From Phycisphaerales bacterium (lineage in GTDB: Bacteria > Pseudomonadota > Gammaproteobacteria > Competibacterales > Competibacteraceae): DNA of 10,935 bases. Shown piece by piece: positions 1 to 6,273 of this stretch. Within the stretch, counting starts at the first letter, position 1, and every line of letters starts with the position of its first letter. The DNA is taken from positions 1-10,935 of the forward strand of contig JACSSB010000262.1 in assembly GCA_014879435.1 (NCBI GenBank), in the 5' to 3' direction. Below the pieces are notes generated by a model. That model was not told the origin of the DNA, searched no databases, and saw only the letters and a program-made list of their open reading frames with translations. A program made the position numbers and the translations under genes.

Positions 1-280
1 AGAGCGAATTCAGCAACTCGAAGCCCTTGGCGTTCATGCGCTGGCTGTTCATACCGGTGTTGATCAGCAAGCGGCTGGGCGTACACCCATTGAGGATTTG
101 AAGCTGATGAAAGCGGTCAGCAAGTCCTCCCTGATATTCGCCGCTGGGGGCATCAATCTGCGGACGTTGCCGGACTACAAAGCTTTGAAAGCGGATGTCG
201 CTATCGTCGGCAGTGGTATCCGCCATGCCAAAGATCCGGTGAAAGCTGCCAAAGCACTCTTCGAATTGAGCAGAACCTGA
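1..280 (+). CDS. hps: 3-hexulose-6-phosphate synthase, C-terminal part (5' end outside window)
   Basis: The reading frame is open from the left edge (first full codon at base 2) to the TGA at 278-280, giving 92 C-terminal residues of an enzyme usually about 210 residues long. Seen: HTGVDQQA near the start, then AAGGIN, then VGSGIRHAKDP. These are the late beta-strand and phosphate-binding elements of the orotidine-phosphate-decarboxylase-like TIM barrel as found in hexulose phosphate synthases. Known role: cytoplasmic aldol condensation of formaldehyde with ribulose 5-phosphate to give hexulose 6-phosphate, the first step of the ribulose monophosphate pathway. The next gene is the isomerase for the second step, starting 3 bases after this stop, which supports the call. 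The related 3-keto-L-gulonate-6-phosphate decarboxylase shares the fold but would not be expected beside the isomerase. Confidence 0.88.
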   Translation, partial: ERIQQLEALGVHALAVHTGVDQQAAGRTPIEDLKLMKAVSKSSLIFAAGGINLRTLPDYKALKADVAIVGSGIRHAKDPVKAAKALFELSRT

Positions 281-282
281 AT

Positions 283-843
283 ATGAAAACTACTGAATAC
301 GCTGCTGAAGTCGTCAAGGAGCTTGGATGGACACTTTCTCATATCCCAGCAAGTGACGCTGAGCAATTGGCCGAAAAGATTATTTCTGCCAACAAGATCC
401 TGGTCGCTGGCGCTGGGCGCTCGGGACTCGCTATGAAAGCCTTCGCCATGCGGCTGGCACACATGGGACTTGAGGCTTATGTGGTCGGGGAAACGATAAC
501 ACCCAATTTTGCACAAGGCGATTTGCTGTTGATTGGTTCTGGTTCAGGCGAAACGGGAAGTCTAATCAGCATGGCCGAAAAAGCTAAGAAGATCGGCGGG
601 AACATTGCGCTGATTACAATTCTCCTGGAATCGAGTATCGGACAATTGGCCAACATAACCGTCAAGATTCCCGCACCGACGCCTAAAGCAACAGGGGCTG
701 AGTCCTGGACTTCCATTCAGCCAATGGGGTCTCTGTTCGAGCAAAGCCTGCTGATCTTTTTGGATATCGTCATTCTGAAATTGATGGAAGAGATGACAAA
801 CGACTCCGCAAATATGTTTAAACGACATGCAAATCTTGAGTGA
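283..843 (+). CDS. hxlB: 6-phospho-3-hexuloisomerase (SIS domain)
   Basis: A 186-residue protein, full length for the family, made of a single sugar-isomerase (SIS) domain. Seen: AGAGRSG at residues 42-48, IGSGSGETG at 84-92 (phosphosugar-binding serine loops), and PMGSLFEQ at 147-154, the C-terminal motif typical of these isomerases with a Glu thought to take part in catalysis. Known role: converts hexulose 6-phosphate to fructose 6-phosphate, completing formaldehyde fixation. Only two bases separate the hps stop (TGA 278-280) from this ATG, so the two are almost certainly one operon with coupled translation; the Shine-Dalgarno match (GAGCAG within the end of hps) is weak. A short hairpin follows the stop. 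The same isomerase also serves ribose-5-phosphate supply in some organisms lacking the oxidative pentose pathway, so methylotrophy is likely but not proven. Confidence 0.92.
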   Translation: MKTTEYAAEVVKELGWTLSHIPASDAEQLAEKIISANKILVAGAGRSGLAMKAFAMRLAHMGLEAYVVGETITPNFAQGDLLLIGSGSGETGSLISMAEKAKKIGGNIALITILLESSIGQLANITVKIPAPTPKATGAESWTSIQPMGSLFEQSLLIFLDIVILKLMEEMTNDSANMFKRHANLE

Positions 844-846
844 GCG

Positions 847-870
847 CGGCCACAATTTGTGAAGTGGCCG
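847..870. terminator. Hairpin between convergent phi and surE paralogue
   Basis: A perfect 7-bp GC-rich stem (CGGCCAC at 847-853 with GTGGCCG at 864-870) encloses a 10-nt loop. It sits just after the phi stop (841-843) and 30 bases before the end of the convergent minus-strand surE-like gene. No run of T follows on either strand, so it is at best a weak or Rho-assisted shared terminator, or an RNA 3'-end stabiliser. Confidence 0.4.
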
Positions 871-899
871 ACGACACTCGGACAGAAAAGTGGTTCTGG

Positions 900-1688
900 C
901 TAGCTTTGATGAATCGAACTCAGCGCCTCCAGCAAAGCGTTTCGGCTTTCCGCAGAAGTGCGCTCATGATCTAATGGAGTGACAGCAATATATCCGTTGT
1001 CCACAGCAAATGCTTCGCTGGATTCATGGTCTTCGGGGGCACCCCGCTTGATGCGCATCCAGTAATACTCTTCGCCGGTGGGATCGATAACTGGCACCAC
1101 AGACACGCCTTTTACGCTGCCCATTCCTTGAGTAGTGATTTTCATCCCTTTGACATCTTCGGAATTGATGTCTGGGAAGTTCACGCTCAGGCAGACATGG
1201 GGTGTCCAGGTGGCTTTGAGAAGTGTGTGAATCACGAAAACACCGTGGTCTTCCGCCGTTTGCCAACGCATCGGCCCGCCAGGTTTCCGCACTTGGCTTA
1301 ACCCGATCGAAGGCACGCCAAGCAGCGCTCCTGTCATTGCAGCACCCACTGTTCCAGAGAGTATCGTTTCAAATCCGAGGTTGGAGCCGCTGTTAACGCC
1401 GGACAACAGCAGATCTGGCGGAGTATCACGCATCAGGTGCTCAATGGCGAAAGCTACACAATCCGCCGGAGTGCCATAGACAGCATAGCGATGATCACCG
1501 CGCCGGATGATGCGGATCGGTTCTCGTAAACTCAGTGAGTTCGAAACCCCGCTCCGATCCTGCGTCGGAGCAACGATCCAGATCTCCTCGGCAATGTACC
1601 GCGCTAAACGTTCCATTACCGCCATTCCTGGCGCATCGATGCCATCGTCATTGCACAACAACACGCGGTTAAGCCGTTTCATCATCAT
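900..1688 (-). CDS. SurE-type 5'/3'-nucleotidase (second paralogue)
   Basis: A 262-residue SurE-family protein, slightly longer than the usual 247-255. Seen: LLCNDDGIDAPG (metal-binding Asp14-Asp15), APTQDRSGVSNS (metal/phosphate Ser46), YGTPADCV, and the SGVNSGSNLG motif (Asn99, Gly101, Asn103). All expected active-site residues are present, so it should be an active metal-dependent phosphatase on nucleoside monophosphates; exact substrate unknown. Three consecutive ATG codons (1688, 1685, 1682) open the frame, with only GGA seven bases before the first, so the start is uncertain by two residues. It lies 62 bases downstream of the LysR-type gene on the same strand and may be co-transcribed with it. 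It is clearly divergent from the canonical surE at 4175-4918: for example RIIRRGDHRYAVYGTPADC here against VTRHDNGFYSVEGTPTDC there. It is therefore an old paralogue or an acquired copy, not a recent duplication. Confidence 0.9.
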   Translation of the reverse strand: MMMKRLNRVLLCNDDGIDAPGMAVMERLARYIAEEIWIVAPTQDRSGVSNSLSLREPIRIIRRGDHRYAVYGTPADCVAFAIEHLMRDTPPDLLLSGVNSGSNLGFETILSGTVGAAMTGALLGVPSIGLSQVRKPGGPMRWQTAEDHGVFVIHTLLKATWTPHVCLSVNFPDINSEDVKGMKITTQGMGSVKGVSVVPVIDPTGEEYYWMRIKRGAPEDHESSEAFAVDNGYIAVTPLDHERTSAESRNALLEALSSIHQS

Positions 1689-1750
1689 TCATATATCCAG
1701 ATCGGTTGAAAGGGCGATTAATCCGATTTTACTGAGAGGCAACACGAGAG

Positions 1751-2632
1751 CTAGGCGTGAAGAAACTCATTTTCTGCACGTAATTTAGCGACCATGGACC
1801 AGAACAAATCGACGAGAACTCCTGGCTCGCCTGGAGGGCGAACCAGACCGATATCCCACTGTGCACGCTCATCATCGATTGGCATGATTCTCGCCCGCAC
1901 ATATTCAAACGATGTCGAAGAGGGAACAATCGCCCACGCTACCCCCGCATCCGCCAGCGCCACGGCCGTCGAGAAATGGCTCACGGTTTGCAAGGATTGG
2001 ATATGAATACCGAGCTGTAGTAAATAATTAATCACATGATCATGGAATGCGGGGGCTCTTGATCGCATGATAGTGGCTAACGGTCGATTGCCTAATTCCG
2101 TTAGCAAGATACCTTCCGGGTAACTCGTCGGCAGTACAGCGACTAACCCCGTGCGAATGATTGGTAGTGTCGGCCAGCCTTTGGGTTCAATAAGGCGGCA
2201 AAAGCCGACATCCAATGTTCCTTCCTTCAAAGCTTCAATCTGGTGATGGGCCGACAGCTCGTATAGCTCGATCTGGACATCCGGTCGTAACTCACGGAAA
2301 TGTGAGATCGCGATTGGGGCAGCGATTTTTGCCGCATCACCGAAGCCGATTCGCAGGGTACCAAGGATACCTGTGGCTGCATTCTTTGCACGCTCTGTGA
2401 AGCGCACCATAACGTCTACCACCATTCGGGCATCGTTATGAAGGGCTCGTCCAAGCGGTGTCAACTTCGTTCGTGTTGTATTTCGTTCGAACAAGGCACC
2501 ACCGATTTCACTTTCGAGGCGATGAATTTGTTTGCTCAACGCAGACTGCGTCACGTGCATTCGATCAGCCGCCTTTCCAAAATGAAGCAACTCACCTGCC
2601 AGAACAAAAGCGCGAATATCTCGAATATCCAC
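1751..2632 (-). CDS. LysR-family transcriptional regulator
   Basis: A 293-residue protein of normal LysR length. Seen: an N-terminal winged helix-turn-helix, residues about 1-60, with the classic stretch FGKAADRMHVTQSALSKQIH (18-37) followed by RLESEIGGALFER. The effector-binding domain spans about 90-293 and includes LRIGFGDAAK and the DVGFCR strand. The start is GTG at 2632 (complement), not ATG, chosen because a perfect AAGGAGG lies four bases before it (plus-strand CCTCCTT 2637-2643). It presumably binds DNA as a tetramer and responds to a small-molecule coinducer, which cannot be inferred. The divergent neighbour is a broken nucleotidase gene, so the original regulated target may be gone; the downstream surE paralogue is another possible target. 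A T-N11-A palindrome 25 bases upstream of the start could be its own operator. Confidence 0.93.
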   Translation of the reverse strand: MDIRDIRAFVLAGELLHFGKAADRMHVTQSALSKQIHRLESEIGGALFERNTTRTKLTPLGRALHNDARMVVDVMVRFTERAKNAATGILGTLRIGFGDAAKIAAPIAISHFRELRPDVQIELYELSAHHQIEALKEGTLDVGFCRLIEPKGWPTLPIIRTGLVAVLPTSYPEGILLTELGNRPLATIMRSRAPAFHDHVINYLLQLGIHIQSLQTVSHFSTAVALADAGVAWAIVPSSTSFEYVRARIMPIDDERAQWDIGLVRPPGEPGVLVDLFWSMVAKLRAENEFLHA

Positions 2633-2656
2633 TTTTCCTCCTTGGAATAATTAATG

Positions 2657-2669
2657 TGAATATTATTCA
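2657..2669. promoter_or_regulatory. Candidate LysR-type operator (T-N11-A palindrome)
   Basis: TGAATATTATTCA is a perfect 13-base dyad around a central T and fits the T-N11-A rule for LysR-type binding boxes. Its near end is 25 bases from the GTG start of the divergent lysR gene, a usual place for autoregulation. AT-rich dyads arise by chance in such DNA, so the call is tentative. Confidence 0.4.
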
Positions 2670-2851
2670 TTAGACGAAATACTTATAAAGTGAAATTCTA
2701 ATCTCGAGAGCGTAGGCTTGAACACCGTCAAGCACCAACAGACTATTACAAGAGAATACACAGCGAAACTTCAATTCACATCTGGTGATATCCCGTTGTA
2801 CGAGCTAATTAGAATGACCTATTAGCAAATAGAAATGACTATATAAACCTA

Positions 2852-2860
2852 TTATCCACA
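2852..2860 (+). promoter_or_regulatory. Perfect-consensus DnaA box
   Basis: TTATCCACA is identical to the high-affinity DnaA binding 9-mer. It lies in the most AT-rich part of the window. No second good box was seen nearby, so this is not a recognisable replication origin; it may be a regulatory or titration site, or chance. Confidence 0.35.
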
Positions 2861-2931
2861 GAGATAAAGCCAATAAAAAAATCTGAAATCAATTAAGAAA
2901 ATAGTGTGAAATCGAAGAGATTCTTTACGGT

Positions 2932-3468
2932 ATGCGTATTGCAATAGATATGGATGAGGTGATGGCAGATACCTTTTCATGGTAATTGAAATGGCTGCGA
3001 GAAAACCGCAATATCAACCCTCGTCTTGATAGAATTCTCGGTAGATTACTCAAAGAAGCACTTGATCACGAGGATTATTCAGCGCTACTTCTTGCAATGA
3101 ATGAGCCTGATTTCTTTAGAAATATTCCTAAAATGGAGCATGCATTTCCCTTTCTTAAAGAATTGTATACACATCACGAAATTTTCATCGTTACCGCAGC
3201 CATGGAATTTCCAAATTCCTTTCGGGATAAATTCGACTGGTTGAGAGATAAATTCCCATTTATATCTCCGGATAGAATCATATTTTGTGGTGATAATGGC
3301 ATCATTCATGCGGATTGTATGATCAATGATAATCCAAAGAATCTTGCATCTTTTAATGGACTTGGAATCTTATTTTCAGCGCCGCATAATGCCAATGAAA
3401 GCCGGTTTAAACGGGTGGAAAATTGGAGAAAGCTTCGGTTCTATATGAAGCAAATATCATGGTTATAA
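2932..3468 (+). pseudogene. 5'(3')-deoxyribonucleotidase (HAD family), interrupted by an in-frame stop
   Basis: From ATG 2932 the frame encodes MRIAIDMDEVMADTFSW, then TAA at 2983-2985, then 160 more residues in the same frame to the TAA at 3466-3468. Together they make one full-length (about 178 codons) 5'-nucleotidase/deoxyribonucleotidase of the HAD superfamily. Motif I, DMDEV with nucleophile and acid Asp6/Asp8, is upstream of the stop. IVTAAM (motif II) and the metal-binding MINDNPKN (motif IV), then GILFSAPHN, are downstream. A product reinitiated at TTG 2986 would lack the nucleophile and should be dead. The family dephosphorylates deoxyribonucleoside monophosphates. The rest of the frame is undamaged, so inactivation looks recent; one base change from CAA, GAA, AAA or a similar codon would explain it. 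Base composition is lower in G+C than the neighbours, suggesting acquired DNA. A sequencing error at 2983 is the main alternative. Confidence 0.75.
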
Positions 3469-3498
3469 TCAATTGCAGTGAATCCTGTTCTCGACCCA

Positions 3499-4050
3499 CT
3501 AGCCCCGTCGCAGCAAGACGTAGACCGCTCCAGTTCCGCCATCTACCGATCGCGCCGAGCAGAACGCCAACACTTCATTGCGCTGACGCAGCCAGTGATT
3601 GATCTTCTGTTTCAGCACCGGCCCACGATGACGAGAACCCTTCCCCTTGCCATGAACGATCCGCACACAGCTCAGGCTCTCCCGCCGAGCGGTGTGTAGA
3701 AACTCCGTCAACGCAGCCTTGGCCACGGCAACCGTCATCCCGTGCAGGTCCAGCATCGCTCCAACCCGGAATTGTCCACGCCGCAATTTACGCAATACCG
3801 CCTGCTGCACACCCTCAGCGCGGTAATACAACTCCTCGCCGGTATCCAGATCTGCTGGCTCGAAATAATCCGAGATCATGTCATCCAGCACCTGCTGTTC
3901 ATCGGCTTGAGTGAACCGGGGAATTGGAGCGGGACGACGTGGTATAAGGTCGAATCGGTCACAACGCAGTGGCTTGACCGGACCAACAGTCTCCCGAAAC
4001 AATGCTCGATCCTGAGGATCGAGTGTGAACAGCTTGGTCGGCTTGATCAT
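3499..4050 (-). CDS. Smr-domain (MutS2/SmrA-type) protein, putative nuclease
   Basis: A 183-residue protein with a C-terminal Smr domain at about residues 98-182. Seen: MLDLHGMT (99-106), VRIVHGKGKGS (129-139) and GGTGAVYVLL (171-180), the three hallmark blocks of the family; the first 95 residues are a charged linker region as in standalone proteobacterial Smr proteins such as SmrA/SmrB. Family members nick or cleave nucleic acids, and SmrB-type proteins cut mRNA at collided ribosomes, but I cannot assign which role this one has. The ATG at 4050 (complement) has a GAGG five bases upstream. It is divergent from surE, with 124 bases between the two starts, so the two promoters share this gap. 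Confidence 0.9.
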   Translation of the reverse strand: MIKPTKLFTLDPQDRALFRETVGPVKPLRCDRFDLIPRRPAPIPRFTQADEQQVLDDMISDYFEPADLDTGEELYYRAEGVQQAVLRKLRRGQFRVGAMLDLHGMTVAVAKAALTEFLHTARRESLSCVRIVHGKGKGSRHRGPVLKQKINHWLRQRNEVLAFCSARSVDGGTGAVYVLLRRG

Positions 4051-4174
4051 GGGCGCCTCGCTGAATGTCGTTAGGGCGTCCGCCGGGACGATGGGCGATT
4101 GTCATTTTAACGTCAGCACTGTCGGGTACGATACCGCCATCACCCGGCTTACAAAATTAGAGAATATATCCTCC

Positions 4175-4918
4175 ATGCATATCCTGGTCAGCAACGACGA
4201 TGGTTATCAAGCACCGGGACTACTCCACCTCGTCTCCGCCTTGAGCACATTGGCAAAGATCACCGTGGTGGCCCCTGATCGTGATCGCAGCGGGGCTAGC
4301 AATTCACTGAGCCTCAAAAACCCCTTGTACGTTACCCGTCACGACAACGGCTTCTACAGCGTCGAGGGCACACCGACCGACTGTGTCCATCTTGCCATCA
4401 CCGGCCTACTGGAACAGGAACCGGACATGGTGGTTTCGGGGATTAATAATGGGCCAAACCTGGGTGACGATGTGATCTACTCCGGTACAGTGGCAGCGGC
4501 GATGGAAGGTCGTTTTCTTGGGTTACCAGCGATTGCGATCTCACAGGCCTCATGGTGTCCTCAGCACTTCGAGACCGCCGCTCGGGTAGCCGTTTGGCTG
4601 GTGCATCGCCTGCGGGAGCGCCCACTCCCATCGGATTCGATTCTCAACATCAACGTGCCCGACCTGCCCTGGGAACAATTGGCCGGTTTTCGGGTTGTCC
4701 GGCTTGGCCATCGCCACAAAGCCGAACCGGTTGTTAAAAGTACCGATCCACGCGGCCGACCGATCTACTGGGTCGGGCTAGCTGGCTCCGAGCAGGATGC
4801 AGGCCCAGATACTGATTTTCACGCCATCCACGCCGGATATGTTGCTATCACACCTTTGCAGGTCGATTTAACCCGCCATAGCGCTCTTGATACATTGACG
4901 CAATGGCTACTTGATTAA
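4175..4918 (+). CDS. surE: 5'/3'-nucleotidase SurE (canonical copy)
   Basis: A 247-residue protein, typical SurE length. Seen: ILVSNDDGYQAPG with Asp8-Asp9, APDRDRSGASNS with Ser39, VEGTPTDCVH, and SGINNGPNLGDD with the metal-binding Asn. These are exactly the positions known for characterised SurE enzymes. Known role: metal-dependent dephosphorylation of nucleoside 5'- and 3'-monophosphates, linked to stationary-phase survival. I chose ATG 4175, although the frame is open further upstream (from 4025), because the conserved first strand MHILVSNDDG starts there; the Shine-Dalgarno before it is poor. rpoS starts 275 bases downstream. The usual gammaproteobacterial order surE-pcm-nlpD-rpoS is here reduced to surE-rpoS. 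Confidence 0.95.
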   Translation: MHILVSNDDGYQAPGLLHLVSALSTLAKITVVAPDRDRSGASNSLSLKNPLYVTRHDNGFYSVEGTPTDCVHLAITGLLEQEPDMVVSGINNGPNLGDDVIYSGTVAAAMEGRFLGLPAIAISQASWCPQHFETAARVAVWLVHRLRERPLPSDSILNINVPDLPWEQLAGFRVVRLGHRHKAEPVVKSTDPRGRPIYWVGLAGSEQDAGPDTDFHAIHAGYVAITPLQVDLTRHSALDTLTQWLLD

Positions 4919-4931
4919 CAAATTGCGATGA

Positions 4932-4959
4932 TTGGGAGAGTTTTTATTTTGCATCTAAT
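4932..4959 (+). promoter_or_regulatory. Candidate sigma70-type promoter for rpoS
   Basis: TTGGGA (4932-4937, 4 of 6 to the -35 consensus), a 16-base spacer, then TCTAAT (4954-4959, 5 of 6 to the -10 consensus). Transcription would begin near 4966 and give rpoS a leader of roughly 230 bases. In Escherichia coli the main rpoS promoter lies inside nlpD, which is absent here, so a promoter in this gap is expected. Confidence 0.4.
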
Positions 4960-5104
4960 GATTTACACGTTGCCAGTAGACTCTCTCGCCTTGAAAAGCT
5001 TATCATCACCCGGCGTTCGGAACCTGGAACAAGGACGAGATCATTCCGGTTGCCAAAGCGTGAGCAAAAGCGTGTGGTGACACTCCGTCAGCCCGCGAAC
5101 TAAT

Positions 5105-5150
5105 GCAATCATAAAAAATAACAAGGCGCACCAAACTTGTTTTGTGCGCC
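5105..5150 (-). terminator. Hairpin in the rpoS leader with a T-rich tail on the minus strand
   Basis: GGCGCAC (5125-5131) pairs perfectly with GTGCGCC (5144-5150); after one mismatch a further short AAA/TTT stem is possible inside. Read on the minus strand, the stem is followed by TTGTTATTTTTTATG, the shape of an intrinsic terminator. No minus-strand gene ends here, so it could stop antisense transcription from within rpoS. On the plus strand the same hairpin lies 32 bases before the rpoS Shine-Dalgarno and could be a leader structure. Confidence 0.4.
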
Positions 5151-5193
5151 ATCAAGCACAACCCACCAAGCGAAACATGTCGAGGAGGTATCG

Positions 5194-6210
5194 ATGTCCC
5201 GAAGGGTGAACGCCTGTCTGGAGCCGGTAGTAAGCGACGATGAGTTGCCCATGGAAAGTTCTCTACTGGACGAGGATAAACTGGAGGACACCGAGGAGGA
5301 TGAAGTAAGCGAGGACGCAGATCTGGACCCAGCGGAATCTTCTTGGTCCGCTCCCGCGACGACCGCACGCGAGTTTACCCAAGAAGAGCTAGACGCCACA
5401 CGGATGTACCTGAGCGAAATTGGCTTCTCTCCGCTGCTGACCGCTCAGGAAGAAGTGTATTACGCCCGCCAAGTGCTACGCGGCGATGCCGCTGCCCGCA
5501 ACCGCATGGTCGAAAGCAACCTGCGCTTGGTAGTAAAGATCGCCCGCCGTTACATGAACCGTGGCCTCAGCCTACTGGATCTGATTGAGGAAGGTAATCT
5601 GGGGTTGATTCACGCCGTCGAAAAATTCGATCCCGAGCGTGGCTTCCGTTTTTCAACCTACGCGACCTGGTGGATTCGCCAGACCATCGAGCGGGCGCTG
5701 ATGAACCAGACCCGCACCATCCGACTACCGATCCATATCATCAAGGAAATCAATGGCTATCTACGGGTAGCCCGGCAATTGGCACAAACGCTGGATCACG
5801 AACCTTGTGCCGATGAAATTGCTCAGGTCATGGGTAAGTCGGTGACCGAAGTGAAGCGCATGTTGCAACTCAACGAGCGCGTGGCCTCGGTGGATACCCC
5901 GATCGGTAAGGACGAAGACCGTTCACTGCTAGATGCTATCCCCGATGAAAACAATCCCGATCCATCGCAATTGTTGCAAGACATCGATCTCAACGAAAAG
6001 CTGGATCAGTGGTTGGATCAGTTGAACGACAAGCAACGCATTGTGGTGATGCGGCGCTTCGGTCTGGGTGGTCAGGAAAAAGCCACTTTGGAACAGGTCG
6101 GTAATGAAATCGGCGTCACCCGCGAACGGGTACGACAGATTCAGATCGATGCACTGCGACGGCTGCGCAAAATCCTGGAATGCGAAGGATTTTCCAAGGA
6201 TTTTCTGTAA
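5194..6210 (+). CDS. rpoS: RNA polymerase sigma factor RpoS
   Basis: A 338-residue group 2 sigma factor. Seen: region 1.2 (TRMYLSEIGFSPLLTAQEE, residues 69-87); region 2 with NLRLVVKIARRYMNRG (109-124), core-binding DLIEEGNLGL and -10-recognition FSTYATWWIRQTIERAL (153-169); the RpoS-like IRLPIHIIKEINGYLR (176-191); region 4 with RFGLGGQEKATLEQVG and the helix-turn-helix GVTRERVRQIQ (307-317). NERVASVDTPIG and the overall length fit RpoS rather than RpoD. Lys184 aligns with the lysine used by RssB to deliver E. coli RpoS to ClpXP (by recall), so regulated proteolysis is plausible. The N-terminus (15-48) is strikingly acidic. I chose ATG 5194 because GAGGAGG (5182-5188) lies five bases before it; an open extension upstream to 5137 lacks conserved sequence. 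Directs general stress/stationary-phase transcription. Confidence 0.96.
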   Translation: MSRRVNACLEPVVSDDELPMESSLLDEDKLEDTEEDEVSEDADLDPAESSWSAPATTAREFTQEELDATRMYLSEIGFSPLLTAQEEVYYARQVLRGDAAARNRMVESNLRLVVKIARRYMNRGLSLLDLIEEGNLGLIHAVEKFDPERGFRFSTYATWWIRQTIERALMNQTRTIRLPIHIIKEINGYLRVARQLAQTLDHEPCADEIAQVMGKSVTEVKRMLQLNERVASVDTPIGKDEDRSLLDAIPDENNPDPSQLLQDIDLNEKLDQWLDQLNDKQRIVVMRRFGLGGQEKATLEQVGNEIGVTRERVRQIQIDALRRLRKILECEGFSKDFL

Positions 6211-6222
6211 GTAAAAGCTCTC

Positions 6223-6262
6223 ATGCTGACGGCGGGGGCCACAAAATCCCCGCCGTCAGCAT
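6223..6262. terminator. Strong 15-bp hairpin between convergent rpoS and the Mth938-like gene
   Basis: A perfect 15-bp inverted repeat, 6223-6237 with 6248-6262, around a 10-base loop. It starts 12 bases after the rpoS stop and ends 11 bases before the convergent gene's stop, the right place for a shared bidirectional terminator. Neither side has a good T run, so it may instead mark a processed, protected 3' end. Confidence 0.65.
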
Positions 6263-6273
6263 ATTCTGCTGCG

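Larger units (their letters stand above)
2633..2931. other. AT-rich intergenic region between lysR and the nucleotidase pseudogene
   Basis: About 300 bases without a gene, much richer in A+T than the flanks (15 G+C in bases 2821-2880). It contains the LysR Shine-Dalgarno, a T-N11-A palindrome (2657-2669), a consensus DnaA 9-mer (2852-2860), and two copies of ACCTATTA exactly 30 bases apart (2817-2824 and 2847-2854), the latter with loosely repeated AGAATGAC/AGAAATGAC. I found no convincing sigma70 promoter; TTGAAC at 2718 has no good -10 at the right distance. No coding potential is seen. Confidence 0.6.

Noticed and set aside
2983..2988. Readthrough or recoding of the TAA in the deoxyribonucleotidase gene, or reinitiation at TTG 2986
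   Set aside because: TAA is not used for selenocysteine or pyrrolysine, there is no slippery sequence, and a product from TTG 2986 would lack the catalytic DMD motif. A plain nonsense mutation or sequencing error is simpler.
4025..4174. 50-residue N-terminal extension of SurE
   Set aside because: SurE proteins begin at the MHILVSNDDG strand; the extension runs over the Smr gene start and the intergenic region.
5137..5193. N-terminal extension of RpoS to TTG 5137
   Set aside because: It lacks a ribosome binding site, falls within a hairpin and has no resemblance to RpoS; GAGGAGG five bases before ATG 5194 decides the start.
5006..5368. Minus-strand open frame over the rpoS leader and 5' end
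   Set aside because: Low-complexity, Arg/Pro/Ser-rich translation antisense to a highly conserved gene; no ribosome binding site. Treated as a shadow.
5194..6210. Identity as RpoD or RpoH instead of RpoS
   Set aside because: Too short for RpoD, no region 1.1 of RpoD type, no RpoH box; the IRLPIHIIKE block and the NERVASVDTPIG segment fit RpoS.
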